Assembly: GCA_965221195.1 (NCBI GenBank)
Contig: OZ244864.1
Coordinates: forward strand, 744,001-808,000
Reading direction: 5' to 3'
DNA: 64,000 bases
Source: Poriferisodalis sp965221195
GTDB taxonomy: Bacteria; Actinomycetota; Acidimicrobiia; Acidimicrobiales; Poriferisodalaceae
The notes beneath the pieces were generated by a model, which was not told the origin of the DNA, ran no database searches, and worked only from the letters and a program-made list of their open reading frames with translations. Positions 50,556 through 58,592 of this stretch are shown piece by piece (position 1 is the stretch's first letter; every line of letters starts with the position of its first letter). Both the position numbers and the translations under genes were made by a program.

Positions 50556-51254
50556 TTAGAACAGAGGATTCTTACGGATCCGCTTCCAAGCGCGAGGATA
50601 GATGCTCTGGTGGACGGGTTGGCGCACGAGGATTGCAAAGGTGGGATCTTCTCCCGCAAAGGTGTCAAAAACCCAGCCGAGTTCTGCTAGCGGACGTTCT
50701 GGCCAGCGAGGCTGTGTAGCGCAGCGAGGCTGTGTAGCGCAGCGAGGCTGTGTAGCGCAGCGAGGCTGTGTAGCGCAGCAAGGTTGTGTAGCGCCCCGGC
50801 TTGGTGGTTCGCTGACAATCAAACGACCACCCGATCTCACTAGACCACTGCTGCACTCGGCCACCGCTGCCGGTGTACCGAATGCGCGACTGACCACTCC
50901 GTCGTAGGCATGTCTATGCTCTCGCAGGTGAGCGAGTTCGGCTGCGTCTCCGCAAACGATTCGGACCCTGTCGCCGATTTCAAGGAGATGAACAGCGTCG
51001 GTGAGAAACTCCGCTCTTCGTTGGGAGCGATCTAGCAAGACGAATTCGACCTCAGGTCGGTCGTGAGCCATGATTAAGCCAGGCACGCCGCCGCCGCTCC
51101 CCAAATCGCACCAACGCTGTCCTCGTATCGGATTCGCAGCGTCACAGTGCGCGCGCGCGTGCCGTAGATGCGTTTGCAGATCGCTCGTTCCGAGAAAACC
51201 TTGCTGCCGACTACGCTCGAGCACCTTCAAAAGGCAGCGATCTTCAGTGTTCAT
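50556..51254 (-). CDS. rsmG: 16S rRNA m7G527 methyltransferase RsmG, inverted
   Basis: RsmG methylates G527 of 16S rRNA. The SAM motif DLGSGGGVPGLIMAHDRPEV, VLLDRSQRRAEFLTDAVHLL and AYDGVVSRAFGTP are intact. Oddities: it points left, against the usual yidC-jag-rsmG-parA direction; compared with the second, broken copy at 54.3-54.8 kb it lacks 16 codons before the SAM motif; and five CATQPR units from an 18-bp repeat interrupt the C-terminal half. Function is likely but the insertions make it uncertain. ATG 51254 gives 232 aa. Confidence 0.85.
   Translation of the reverse strand: MNTEDRCLLKVLERSRQQGFLGTSDLQTHLRHARAHCDAANPIRGQRWCDLGSGGGVPGLIMAHDRPEVEFVLLDRSQRRAEFLTDAVHLLEIGDRVRIVCGDAAELAHLREHRHAYDGVVSRAFGTPAAVAECSSGLVRSGGRLIVSEPPSRGATQPCCATQPRCATQPRCATQPRCATQPRWPERPLAELGWVFDTFAGEDPTFAILVRQPVHQSIYPRAWKRIRKNPLF
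50705..50794. repeat. Five 18-bp units inside rsmG
   Basis: agcgaggctgtgtagcgc is repeated five times (last copy variant), in frame, encoding CATQPR repeats. Confidence 0.95.
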
Positions 51255-51400
51255 GGCTGTATGTGTTTCATTTGTATGTGTTTCATTTGTGTGTGTTTAG
51301 CTTGGGTGTCCCGAGACGCGAGCCGTCACGCCCGCTCCGACGACTGTATTGGCTTCAACTGTGTGTGTTTAGCTTGGGTGTGTTTCGGCTGGCGCTGAGA

Positions 51401-51416
51401 TGTTTCACGTGAAACG
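51401..51416. promoter_or_regulatory. parS site 1
   Basis: tgtttcacgtgaaacg differs from the ParB consensus TGTTTCACGTGAAACA only in the last base. It lies upstream of rsmG, in the region homologous to the true rsmG-parA intergenic segment. Confidence 0.9.
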
Positions 51417-51584
51417 CGGGCCAGACAGGATCTGCTCGTTGCTGCTGGCCTTGTTCTTGTCGGCCCAGCGTAGCCCATAGTGCTGGGTTCTGGGCGTGCT
51501 GGGTTGTGGGTTACTGGATCGTTGGTTGCGGGTTTTTGAGCGTTGGGTTATTGACACTTGGACTTACCGAGGATTAACTGGCCT

Positions 51585-51636
51585 CTGACCGCGAACACTG
51601 ACCGCGAACACTGACCGCGAACACTGACTATGAACA
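51585..51636. repeat. Four 13-bp units
   Basis: ctgaccgcgaaca occurs three times plus a variant. The matching place in the second segment copy (about 55080-55110) has only two related units (ggccacgaacatt), so copy number diverged after duplication. Confidence 0.85.
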
Positions 51637-51714
51637 CACAGTCAGAACAGACTGAAATATCAAAAATTGGGTATCAAAGCTGGGTATCAAAACTGGGGCG
51701 CCAAAGCTGGTGGG

Positions 51715-51868
51715 TACCTGTTTGTTGGTCTGGTTGTTGTGGGTGTTGGTCGGTTGTGGTTTGTCGGGTTTGGTGGTTGGCAGCGTAGGCGGTGGGCGTG
51801 TGTCCGTTGAGTGATCGGCGGGGGTCGGTTGTGGTTGTAGTCGTGTAGTCAGTGGCGACACCGAGCCG
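51715..51868 (-). pseudogene. IS3/IS481-type transposase C-terminal relic
   Basis: The minus strand reads LHDYNHNRP and, after a one-base shift in a C run, RRSLNGHTPTAYAANHQTRQ, the typical end of DDE transposases of the IS3/IS481 group (YNHHRPHRSLNG.TP..YA). Only about 50 codons remain. It marks the left edge of foreign DNA inserted into the duplicated parA copy. Confidence 0.7.
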
Positions 51869-52010
51869 CTAGATCGGCGCTTAGATCGACTCTATTCGCC
51901 GCTGATGTGAGAAAGCCGATATAGGCATCCACCAAGACATCGACGCGGGGATGTATTCTGCTGATCGTCGATGTCATCCGCGTCGACTAACTACACATAG
52001 GAGCCGCTAA

Positions 52011-52196
52011 ATGGCCGTCTCTCGACCTAATCATCCACAGTCATATTCGCTGCCGCGTCGTCGACTATCTCGACGACCGGCGACGTACCGATCAGAGCAT
52101 TATCTGGCGGCTGCGGCGGCTGCTCTCGACCGTGGAGAGCGTCATGTCTCTGACCGGCTGAGCCAGTCGGCGGTGCTCGCGGAAAGGCTGCCATGA
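52011..52196 (+). CDS. Small hypothetical protein (61 aa)
   Basis: Unrecognised. ATG 52011 has taggag 8 nt upstream. The product is Arg-rich then Ala-rich (MAVSRPNHPQSYSLPRRRLS, EHYLAAAAAALDRGERHVSD). Sequence around it is dense in cgat/tcga tetramers, unlike the neighbouring genes, pointing to foreign origin. It is the first of a row of tiny frames between a transposase relic and a parA fragment. Confidence 0.5.
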   Translation: MAVSRPNHPQSYSLPRRRLSRRPATYRSEHYLAAAAAALDRGERHVSDRLSQSAVLAERLP

Positions 52197-52223
52197 CCAC
52201 CATGTCCTAGTATAAGACCCTAT

Positions 52224-52547
52224 GTGCTCGATGATCTTGACCCGATGCCACCACCACCGATGCCGCTGATCGGCGTACTCGATGACGACATCGACGACAC
52301 TGACGCTGACGGTGTGCGGTAGCGCATTATCGAGCAGCGGCAGCAGATCGTGAGCGACGCTCGACGTGGCATGAACCGAGCGATGTGGCACGTGGAGCAG
52401 AGCATCGACAGCATCGATGATGTGCGCCGTCTCGGTGATGTGCTCGCTGCTCTCGGTCTGCTGCTAGGCGCAGCCGGTGACGTGCCGCTGTCATCAGCGC
52501 GTCTTGATCTGATGCTCGGCGACGATGATGATGGAGAGATGCCATGA
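52224..52547 (+). pseudogene. Small accessory ORF interrupted by an amber codon
   Basis: One frame reads VLDDLDPMPPPPMPLIGVLD, an acidic stretch, then TAG at 52320-52322, then continues RIIEQRQQIVSDARRGMNRA up to a stop at 52547; the second half alone could start at GTG 52350 (65 aa, helical, acidic end LMLGDDDDGEMP). The smooth reading across TAG suggests either a single damaged gene or two adjacent small genes. The family is not recognised. Confidence 0.4.
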
Positions 52548-52588
52548 CTGCCGCGTCGGGTATACGAGCGGATGTTGTGACGTGAGAG

Positions 52589-52774
52589 ATGCCGTCGTGG
52601 TCGATTCGAGACGATCTGTCGATCAATTTGGCTGCTTTGGTGGCTGCCGAATGTGCGATCACCAGGTGCGATGACACGCTCGATGATCTGCTCGCATCAC
52701 GGTGCGACGCTGCCACCTTGATCGACATGGATCCGCAAGGAAACGCCGCCACTGGGGCTGGCATCGATTTTTGA
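52589..52774 (+). pseudogene. Chimeric ORF: accessory N-terminus fused to parA fragment
   Basis: The first 39 codons (MPSWSIRDDLSINLAALVAA, then DDTLDDLLASR) belong to the cgat-rich accessory segment. From about 52708 the frame passes into ParA sequence (LIDMDPQGNAATGAGID) and stops. It shows the exact junction where foreign DNA replaced the ParA start, including Walker A. It is not expected to make a functional protein. Confidence 0.7.
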
Positions 52775-52868
52775 GTGCTAGAAGAGCGCTAGAAGTATGT
52801 ATGTACCAATTCCTGTTGGGGGCTGCCGAACTGCAGGACTGTATAAAGTCGACTACAACCGAAAATTT
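52708..52868 (+). pseudogene. parA copy 1, first fragment
   Basis: It is closely similar to 55319-55479 inside the intact parA (LIDMDPQGNAATGAGID, VCMYQFLLGAAELQDCI), with a small tandem insertion and frameshift (gcgctagaag duplicated) and no Walker A. It ends at aaaattt, where the ISL3-type element begins. Confidence 0.85.
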
Positions 52869-52869
52869 G

Positions 52870-54219
52870 AGCTTTCGCGAATGTGTGGGGTTTGGGACGC
52901 TGGGTTCGGTGGGGTAAGGTTGGTAGCAGGTCTCGGGTTTGGTGGTTGGTGCGGTTGGTGAAGCTGTGGGCTTTGCGTTGTAGGATTTGGAGGGGGTTGT
53001 TGGTGCTTTCGATGCGGCTGTTGCTGGGTCGTTTGGTGTGGTGCCAGTTGAGGATTTGGTTGTGCCAGGTGAGGAACGTGTCAACGATGCCTTTGAACTC
53101 GGGTATGTCACCGGTTTGGTAGAGAGCGGCGAACCGGTCAAGGGCTTCTAGAGCGCCGTGGTGGTCGTTGGTGAGATACAGGCCGTGCAGCTCACCGGGC
53201 GCGTTTCACGCCAGTTTGAGTCTCGGGTGCGCAACGAACAGACCATCAAGGCGTGTCTGTTTGGCGGTGTTGAGCGTGTCGGGTTGTTTCATCAACAAGA
53301 ACCTCGCCCTAAACACAGCAGGATCAAACACCGGCACAGATCCCTCGCTGCGGCGTTGGGTGTCTCGCCGTGCTGCGGTGAGTGTAACTGTGAACCATTT
53401 GATGACATGGAACCGGTCTAGGACATGGCGGGCGTGGCTGAGCCGTTTCGTTATCGCCGCCGCGTACGCAGCGTAACCGTCAAACACCACTACCTTGACA
53501 CCTTTGCACCAGTTGTATCCTTGTGAAGCCAAGAATCCCTGACAAGGTAGTTTCGCTGCGATGCGGCACCATCTCCGACACTTTGCCGGTGTCACCGTTG
53601 ACTAGCACTGTCGCATAGCGGTGCTGTTTGCGTATTGATGTTTCATCGACTAGCAGCACCCGACAGCGCTGCTGGCGGCGGCGGTCTGCCAGCAGGCACG
53701 CATAGACACACAACAGCGTCATTACTGTGTGTCAGCCGTTCCGATGCCGACGCGTGGTAGCGCTCACGGTCATCTCACGAGCGTCAGCCACCACTTGGCG
53801 CGTCAACCGTGCCGTCAAACGGCCCTTAAACGCAAGATGTTCTTCTAAGAACCGGCTGCTACAACTGTCACACGACGACCGCCGCCCATCCCACATCAAC
53901 ACCACCGCACGACCCGACACTTCCAGATCGCGCACCTTGCTCACACACCGGTCATGCACACGACCGCACTTAGCTCCGCAACGCAGACACACACAACGAC
54001 GCACCGTTGAGCACACCCCTACCGCCAGCTTGTCAGGCGCGTCAACCAGCACCCCCGTCACCCTTGTCTGCGGCAACCACAACCACACCGACATAACATC
54101 ACAACACACCAAGGCCCTCCCTAGGTTCGGCGTCAACAGCACCGATCCCAGCAGGGCCTTGACCCCCCCCTCACAGCGATGCTCAACCCACCCCCACTCC
54201 ACACAAACGCGAAGGGCCC
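52870..54219. mobile_element. ISL3-family insertion sequence, inactivated
   Basis: A roughly 1.35-kb element inside parA copy 1. The ends are imperfect inverted repeats: left gagctttcgcgaatgtgtgg, right (reverse complement) gggcccttcgcgtttgtgtg. Flanks aaaatttg and aaagtttt look like a decayed 8-bp target duplication, the size expected for ISL3. Removing it rejoins the two parA fragments (…ENF / AVAPARLEMSG). Confidence 0.8.
52880..54202 (-). pseudogene. ISL3 transposase, broken by frameshifts and a stop
   Basis: Pieces in order on the minus strand: zinc-finger and HTH part (CLRCGAKCGRVHDRCVSKVR; SSCDSCSSRFLEEHLAFKGR), first DDE acidic region (RVLLVDETSIRKQHRYATVL), second (VVVFDGYAAYAAAITKRLSH) and third (NWHHTKRPSNSRIESTNNPL). 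They lie in different frames, and a TGA at 53206-53208 replaces the expected Trp in LKLAWN. The domain order and motifs are those of the DDE_Tnp_ISL3 family. Not active. Confidence 0.85.
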
Positions 54220-54335
54220 AAAGTTTTGCTGTTGCACCTGCACGATTGGAGATGTCCGGCGCTGAGACTGAACTCGTTTCCGCGTTTAACCGCGAACTAA
54301 AGCTGTGTCACGCACTGCATCCGCCAACCGGACCG
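54220..54335 (+). pseudogene. parA copy 1, second fragment
   Basis: It reads AVAPARLEMSGAETELVSAF and RELKLCHALHP, matching codons about 90-123 of the intact ParA, and then joins directly to rsmG sequence. This is the duplication junction: the rest of parA copy 1 is missing. Confidence 0.85.
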
Positions 54336-54336
54336 C

Positions 54337-54823
54337 CCGATTTCACGAGAGCACTGCTGCACTAGACCACTCTGCATTCGGCCATTGCTGCTGGTGTACC
54401 CAATGTTCGAATGATAACTCTGTGGTAGGTATGTCTATGTTCTCGCAGATGAGTCAGTTCGGTGGCATCTCCGTAAGCGATCCGGGCGCCATCGTCGATT
54501 CCGAGGAGATGAACGGCATCGTTGGGAAACTCCGTTCGTCGCTGGGAGCGATCTAGCAAGACGAATTCGACCTCAGGTCGGTCGTGAGCCATGATTAAGC
54601 CAGGCACGCCGCCGCCGCTCCCCAAATCGCACCAACGCTGTCCTCATATCGGATTCGCAGCGTTACAGTGCGCGCTGGAGCCGTCACCGCTGATGAGCGT
54701 AATCGCATCGGTGGTTACAGTGCGCGCGTACTGGAGATGCGTTTGCAGATCGCTCGTTCCGAGAAAGCCCTGCTGTTGACTGCGCTCGAGTGCCTTCAAA
54801 AGGCTGCGATCTTCAGCGTTCAT
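54337..54823 (-). pseudogene. rsmG copy 2, truncated
   Basis: On the minus strand from ATG 54823: NAEDRSLLKALERSQQQGFL, a 16-codon stretch absent from the first copy (TVTTDAITLISGDGSS), then a TGA where the first copy has CGA, then DLGSGGGVPGLIMAHDRPEV up to TPAAMAECRVV. The C-terminal third is lost at the junction with parA copy 1. A perfect-repeat explanation for the extra codons is given in the findings. Confidence 0.85.
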
Positions 54824-54894
54824 GGCTGCATACGTTTTAGTTGTATGTGATCGGCTATGTGTTTCGGTTGTGTGTGTTTCGGCTGGGGCTGAGA

Positions 54895-54910
54895 TGTTTC
54901 ACGTGAAACG
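54895..54910. promoter_or_regulatory. parS site 2
   Basis: The same 16-mer as site 1 (tgtttcacgtgaaacg), about 290 bp upstream of intact parA. ParB binds such sites and spreads to organise the origin region. Confidence 0.9.
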
Positions 54911-55196
54911 CGGGATAGGCAGGCTCCGCTCGTTGCTGCTGGCCCTGTTGTTGTTGGCCCTGCGTAGACTATAGTGGTGGGTTCTGGGAGTGTTGGGTTC
55001 TTGGCTAGTGGGTCGTTGGCTACTGGGTTTTTGAGCGTTGGTTTCTTGACACTTGAATCCACTTAGGATTAACTGGCCCTTGGCCACGAACATTGGCCAC
55101 GAACACACAGCTAGAACAGACTGGGAATCAAAACTGAAGATCAAAGCTGGGTATCAAAACTAAGTATCCTCGATTGGAGCGCCCTGTGAGGATAAC

Positions 55197-56018
55197 ATGG
55201 CGTTGGATGGAGAGAGTATGGGTCGAATTATTGCAGTGACGAATCAAAAGGGCGGTGTAGGCAAGACCACTACGGCCGTCAATCTGTGCGCGTCGCTCGC
55301 CGAACTCGGCCAGCGGACGCTCTTGATTGACATGGATCCGCAAGGCAACGCTGCCACTGGGGCTGGCATCGATCCTCGAGCGCTAGAAGTATGTATGTAC
55401 CAAGTCCTGTTGGGTGCTGCCGAACTGCAGGACTGTATACAGCCGACCGCAACCGAAAATTTCGCCGTTGCACCGGCACGATTGGAGATGTCCGGCGCTG
55501 AGATTGAACTCGTCTCCGTGTTCAGCCGCGAACTCAAGCTGCGTCACGCACTACATCCACTGGCCGACGACTACGATTACATCTTCATCGACTGTCCCCC
55601 TTCACTTGGTTTGTTAACTGTCAATGCATTGAGTGCAGCTACAGAGATTCTGGTGCCTGTTCAGTGCGAGTATTACGCCCTCGAAGGACTCGGTCAGTTG
55701 CTGCACAATGTTGAAATGGTGCGCGAGGGCATTAACTCGGCTGTGGTCATCAGCGCTATAGCGATGGTCATGTACGACGCTCGGACGCGGCTTGCCACCG
55801 AGGTGGTTGGCGAAGTTCGGCAACATTTTGGAGATTTGGTCTGCAATACCGTCATTCCTCGATCGGTGCGATTGTCGGAGGCGCCGAGTGTTGGTCAGCC
55901 AGTGACGGCGTATGCGCCTAGGAGTCGGGGCGCTGTTGCGTACAGGGAACTGGCCCAAGAGATCCACAACCGAGGAAATGCACATCAAGAGTTTGAGGAG
56001 AGCCCCGCTACCGACTGA
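55197..56018 (+). CDS. parA: Chromosome partitioning ATPase ParA (Soj)
   Basis: The intact copy (273 aa). The deviant Walker A KGGVGKTTTAVNLCASLA is at residues 18-35, Walker A' LLIDMDPQGNAATG and Walker B YIFIDCPPSLGLLTVNAL follow, and PVQCEYYALEGLGQLL is canonical. ATP-driven ParA moves ParB-parS complexes and origins apart. An agga site precedes the ATG by 5 nt. It is followed 59 bp later by parB; the second, ruined copy lies upstream at 52.7-54.3 kb. Confidence 0.96.
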   Translation: MALDGESMGRIIAVTNQKGGVGKTTTAVNLCASLAELGQRTLLIDMDPQGNAATGAGIDPRALEVCMYQVLLGAAELQDCIQPTATENFAVAPARLEMSGAEIELVSVFSRELKLRHALHPLADDYDYIFIDCPPSLGLLTVNALSAATEILVPVQCEYYALEGLGQLLHNVEMVREGINSAVVISAIAMVMYDARTRLATEVVGEVRQHFGDLVCNTVIPRSVRLSEAPSVGQPVTAYAPRSRGAVAYRELAQEIHNRGNAHQEFEESPATD

Positions 56019-56077
56019 TTTAAGGCTGCTGCCGTAGAGGCCTGCGAGCACAGCGAAGTTGAGGAAGGAACACCCAT

Positions 56078-56995
56078 ATGAATACTCAGCGAGGTCTAGG
56101 ACGCGGTCTTGGTGCCTTGATACCTACGGGTCAAACGGTGTATCGGGAGGTACCGCTCAGTGCTATTGAGGTCAACCCGTTACAGCCACGAAAACACTTC
56201 GATACGGAGTCGCTCGGCACGCTCGCTGACTCAATTCGCCGGATCGGTGTCCTTCAACCCATCGTGGTGCGCGAGACGGGCATTGTCGGACGTTACGAGA
56301 TCATTGCCGGGGAACGTCGTTGGCGAGCAAGCCGAATGGCAGGCTTGGCTGCCATTCCAGCGGTTGTGCGTGCCGCCGATGAGGAGTCGAGCCTCACGCA
56401 CGCTCTCATTGAGAACGTCCAACGAGCGGATCTCAATCCACTGGAAGAAGCCGCCGCGTACCGCCAACTCATTGACGATTTCGGTGTCACTCACTCCGAA
56501 CTCGGCCAACGCGTGGGACGCAGTCGAGCGGCGGTCACTAATTCGTTGCGACTTCTGTCGTTACCTGTCACTGTGCAGCGCTATCTCTTGGATGGCGAAC
56601 TATCCGCTGGTCACGCCCGCGCGCTGCTGGGTTGTGAAGATATTAACGAGATTGATCTGCTCGCTGAGCGTGCGGTGAATGAAGGTTGGTCGGTTCGCGC
56701 CGTCGAAGAAGCTGTGAGGGCGACAGGCACAGCATCGGAGGACGACACTTCACCGTCACAGATTGAAGATCAAGATGACTACGAAGCCCCTGTTGTGGTG
56801 GTTGACGACGAAACTGAGCGCCCAGCGGCTGTTTTGGAGGTGGAAGCAGCGTTGTCGGAGGTTTTATTGACGTCGGTGGAAGTTCGGCTCGGTGCGCGTG
56901 GTGGGCACATAGTCGTCAGATTTGCAGACTTGGCAGATCTGTTCCGACTGTACGATTCCATGTCTGGAAACCTTCAAGTATCTCTCGACGGCTGA
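56078..56995 (+). CDS. parB: Chromosome partitioning protein ParB (Spo0J)
   Basis: The CTP-dependent parS-binding clamp (305 aa). Typical features: N-terminal RGLGRGLGALIP (ParA-stimulating), PLQPRKHFD, the CTP-binding box EIIAGERRWRASRMAGLAAI, ENVQRADLNPLEEA and the HTH (YRQLIDDFGVTHSELGQRVG, SRAAVTNSLRLL). The C-terminal dimerisation part ends in GGHIVVRFADLADLFRLYD. An aagga site lies before the ATG. Confidence 0.96.
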   Translation: MNTQRGLGRGLGALIPTGQTVYREVPLSAIEVNPLQPRKHFDTESLGTLADSIRRIGVLQPIVVRETGIVGRYEIIAGERRWRASRMAGLAAIPAVVRAADEESSLTHALIENVQRADLNPLEEAAAYRQLIDDFGVTHSELGQRVGRSRAAVTNSLRLLSLPVTVQRYLLDGELSAGHARALLGCEDINEIDLLAERAVNEGWSVRAVEEAVRATGTASEDDTSPSQIEDQDDYEAPVVVVDDETERPAAVLEVEAALSEVLLTSVEVRLGARGGHIVVRFADLADLFRLYDSMSGNLQVSLDG

Positions 56996-57079
56996 TTGCA
57001 TGGCGAATTGTGGGCCGAATCTGTGGCATGTCTTGCCAGGCAGCTCGGGGCTGAAATACACAGCCTCAATCTGAACTTC

Positions 57080-57100
57080 TTGTCCACTGTCTGTGGACAA
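57080..57100. other. Perfect hairpin containing a DnaA-box-like 9-mer
   Basis: ttgtccac-tgtct-gtggacaa is an 8-bp perfect stem with a 5-nt loop, 85 bp after parB. The right arm with one loop base (57092-57100) is tgtggacaa, the complement of TTGTCCACA, the DnaA box form preferred in mycobacteria. It could be a terminator without a U-tract, or a DnaA-binding site. The rest of 56996-57198 holds no gene. Confidence 0.6.
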
Positions 57101-57198
57101 CGTGGGGAGAAAGCGCGTTCAGGCATGCGCGATGTCACTGCACGGCGCAATTAAGATCATCTTGCGGCAGGGTTACACAGCAAGATTACACAGCAGCT

Positions 57199-58170
57199 TT
57201 ATACAGCTAGCCCAGCAGACAGCAGATCTTGTGTTGCCTGTGCAACTGCGCGGGCCACGTCCCGGTTGTGTTCAAGCAGAACGTCCAACTCCTCAAATCT
57301 GCACAACGCAGCGGGCATCGCGCTTTCGCGCAGCATAGGAAGGCTCATGCCATGGGTCGGCAGCGCACCGAACACGGGTTCTAGATGTTCTGCGATGTCG
57401 GCGGCCAGCTTCTGGCCGGCTTGGCTGACAAAATGGTGTCCTTGGAAGTAACTGATCGATGGTGCTGCGGGCTTCACATCAAAGCCGATATAGACGGCTG
57501 CGCCGAACCGGTTGACTTGGGCCGCTTGCGCAGACCAGTCGGGATGATGCAGCGTGAGCACTTCTGCTCCGTTGCGCCCAATCTCTCTGCGGACGGACGC
57601 AGTGACTGGCTCAAGCCCGCCAGCTTCGCCGATGGCGATTCGATGTCCTGCCAGCCGCCCGCGCGCGGTTTCGAGCCGCTGTCGCTCGGTGATATGGGCC
57701 ACCACTGAAGCATCGCCAAGGGGCTGCACCAACCTTTGCAGTGCCTGCAGGGTCTGATCGCCGCAAATGCCGTCGCCGCCGAGCCCCGTATTTAGCTGAA
57801 AGTCTGCGAGAGCACCCGCAGTGAGTGGCCCCCAGATGCCGTCGATGCGTCCGACGGAGAATCCCAGCGTGCTGAGCATCCGCTGCACCTCGGCCACATC
57901 GTCGCCGCGTAGGTGAGGTGTGCGCAAATACAGCAGACGATCCCCTAATCGTTGGCTGGCTTCAATCAGCAGGGACCAAGTTTCGGGTCCGCAGATACCG
58001 TCCACATCAATAGACCGACGAATTTGGAATGCCTTGACAGCATCGACCGTTGCCGTGTCGAAGACTCCGTTGATCGGGACATTTTCATGGCCCGCGGCGC
58101 TTAGCCGATGCTGGAGATCTCGTACGTGCGACCCTGCCGCTCCAATGCCGAAGGATCTAATCAGAGGAAT
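57199..58170 (-). CDS. cwlM: CwlM-like peptidoglycan-binding/amidase-fold protein
   Basis: CwlM is related to N-acetylmuramoyl-L-alanine amidases and in mycobacteria regulates MurA after phosphorylation by PknB. Two peptidoglycan-binding repeats are present (SHVRDLQHRLSAAGHENVPI and DVAEVQRMLSTLGFSVGRID), then the amidase-like domain (GHRIAIGEAGGLEPVT to the end). The first repeat extends upstream of the only normal start (GTG 58005), up to a stop near 58182, and no ATG, GTG or TTG occurs before it; ATT 58170 (MPLIRSFGIG) or CTG 58164, overlapping the trxA stop, must start it. About 323 aa. Confidence 0.82.
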   Translation of the reverse strand: MPLIRSFGIGAAGSHVRDLQHRLSAAGHENVPINGVFDTATVDAVKAFQIRRSIDVDGICGPETWSLLIEASQRLGDRLLYLRTPHLRGDDVAEVQRMLSTLGFSVGRIDGIWGPLTAGALADFQLNTGLGGDGICGDQTLQALQRLVQPLGDASVVAHITERQRLETARGRLAGHRIAIGEAGGLEPVTASVRREIGRNGAEVLTLHHPDWSAQAAQVNRFGAAVYIGFDVKPAAPSISYFQGHHFVSQAGQKLAADIAEHLEPVFGALPTHGMSLPMLRESAMPAALCRFEELDVLLEHNRDVARAVAQATQDLLSAGLAV

Positions 58171-58484
58171 TCGCCGATCTCAGCTAGCAACGCGCTCTTC
58201 GGCTTGGCACCGACGAGACGCTTTGCAGGTTCGCCGTTTTGGAACATGATGAGCGTGGGGATGCTCATCACTTGATAGCGCATCGCCAAGTCGGGACTCT
58301 CATCTACGTTGACCTTTGCAATGCGGATACTCTCGTGTTCTGCTGCGATCTCTTCAAGAATCGGCGCGATCATCTTGCACGGCCCACACCACTCAGCCCA
58401 GAAGTCCACCAGTACGGGGCTGTCCGTGCTTCCGACGGTCTCATCGAACGTGTTGTCATTTAAGGCGGAAATGCCGTTAGCCAT
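58161..58484 (-). CDS. trxA: Thioredoxin
   Basis: A 107-aa disulfide reductase with the active site WAEWCGPCKMIAPILEEIA and the cis-Pro segment VMSIPTLIMFQNGE. ATG 58484 (MANGISALND) has aaggag 7 nt upstream and is preferred over 58511. It forms an operon with trxB upstream and cwlM downstream, the order conserved in actinobacteria. Confidence 0.96.
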   Translation of the reverse strand: MANGISALNDNTFDETVGSTDSPVLVDFWAEWCGPCKMIAPILEEIAAEHESIRIAKVNVDESPDLAMRYQVMSIPTLIMFQNGEPAKRLVGAKPKSALLAEIGEFL

Positions 58485-58592
58485 TGCAAGCTCCTTGCGT
58501 AGCTTTCTCAACTAGGCTAACGCATGGCTCCCGACATAGGGCAGTTGCCAACCTAGGGTGGTTGTCAACTTGGGGCGGTTGCTTGTCGCGAG

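Noticed and set aside
53727..54365. 212-codon plus-strand open frame
   Set aside because: Most of it is antisense to the ISL3 transposase; only its end reads the parA fragment.
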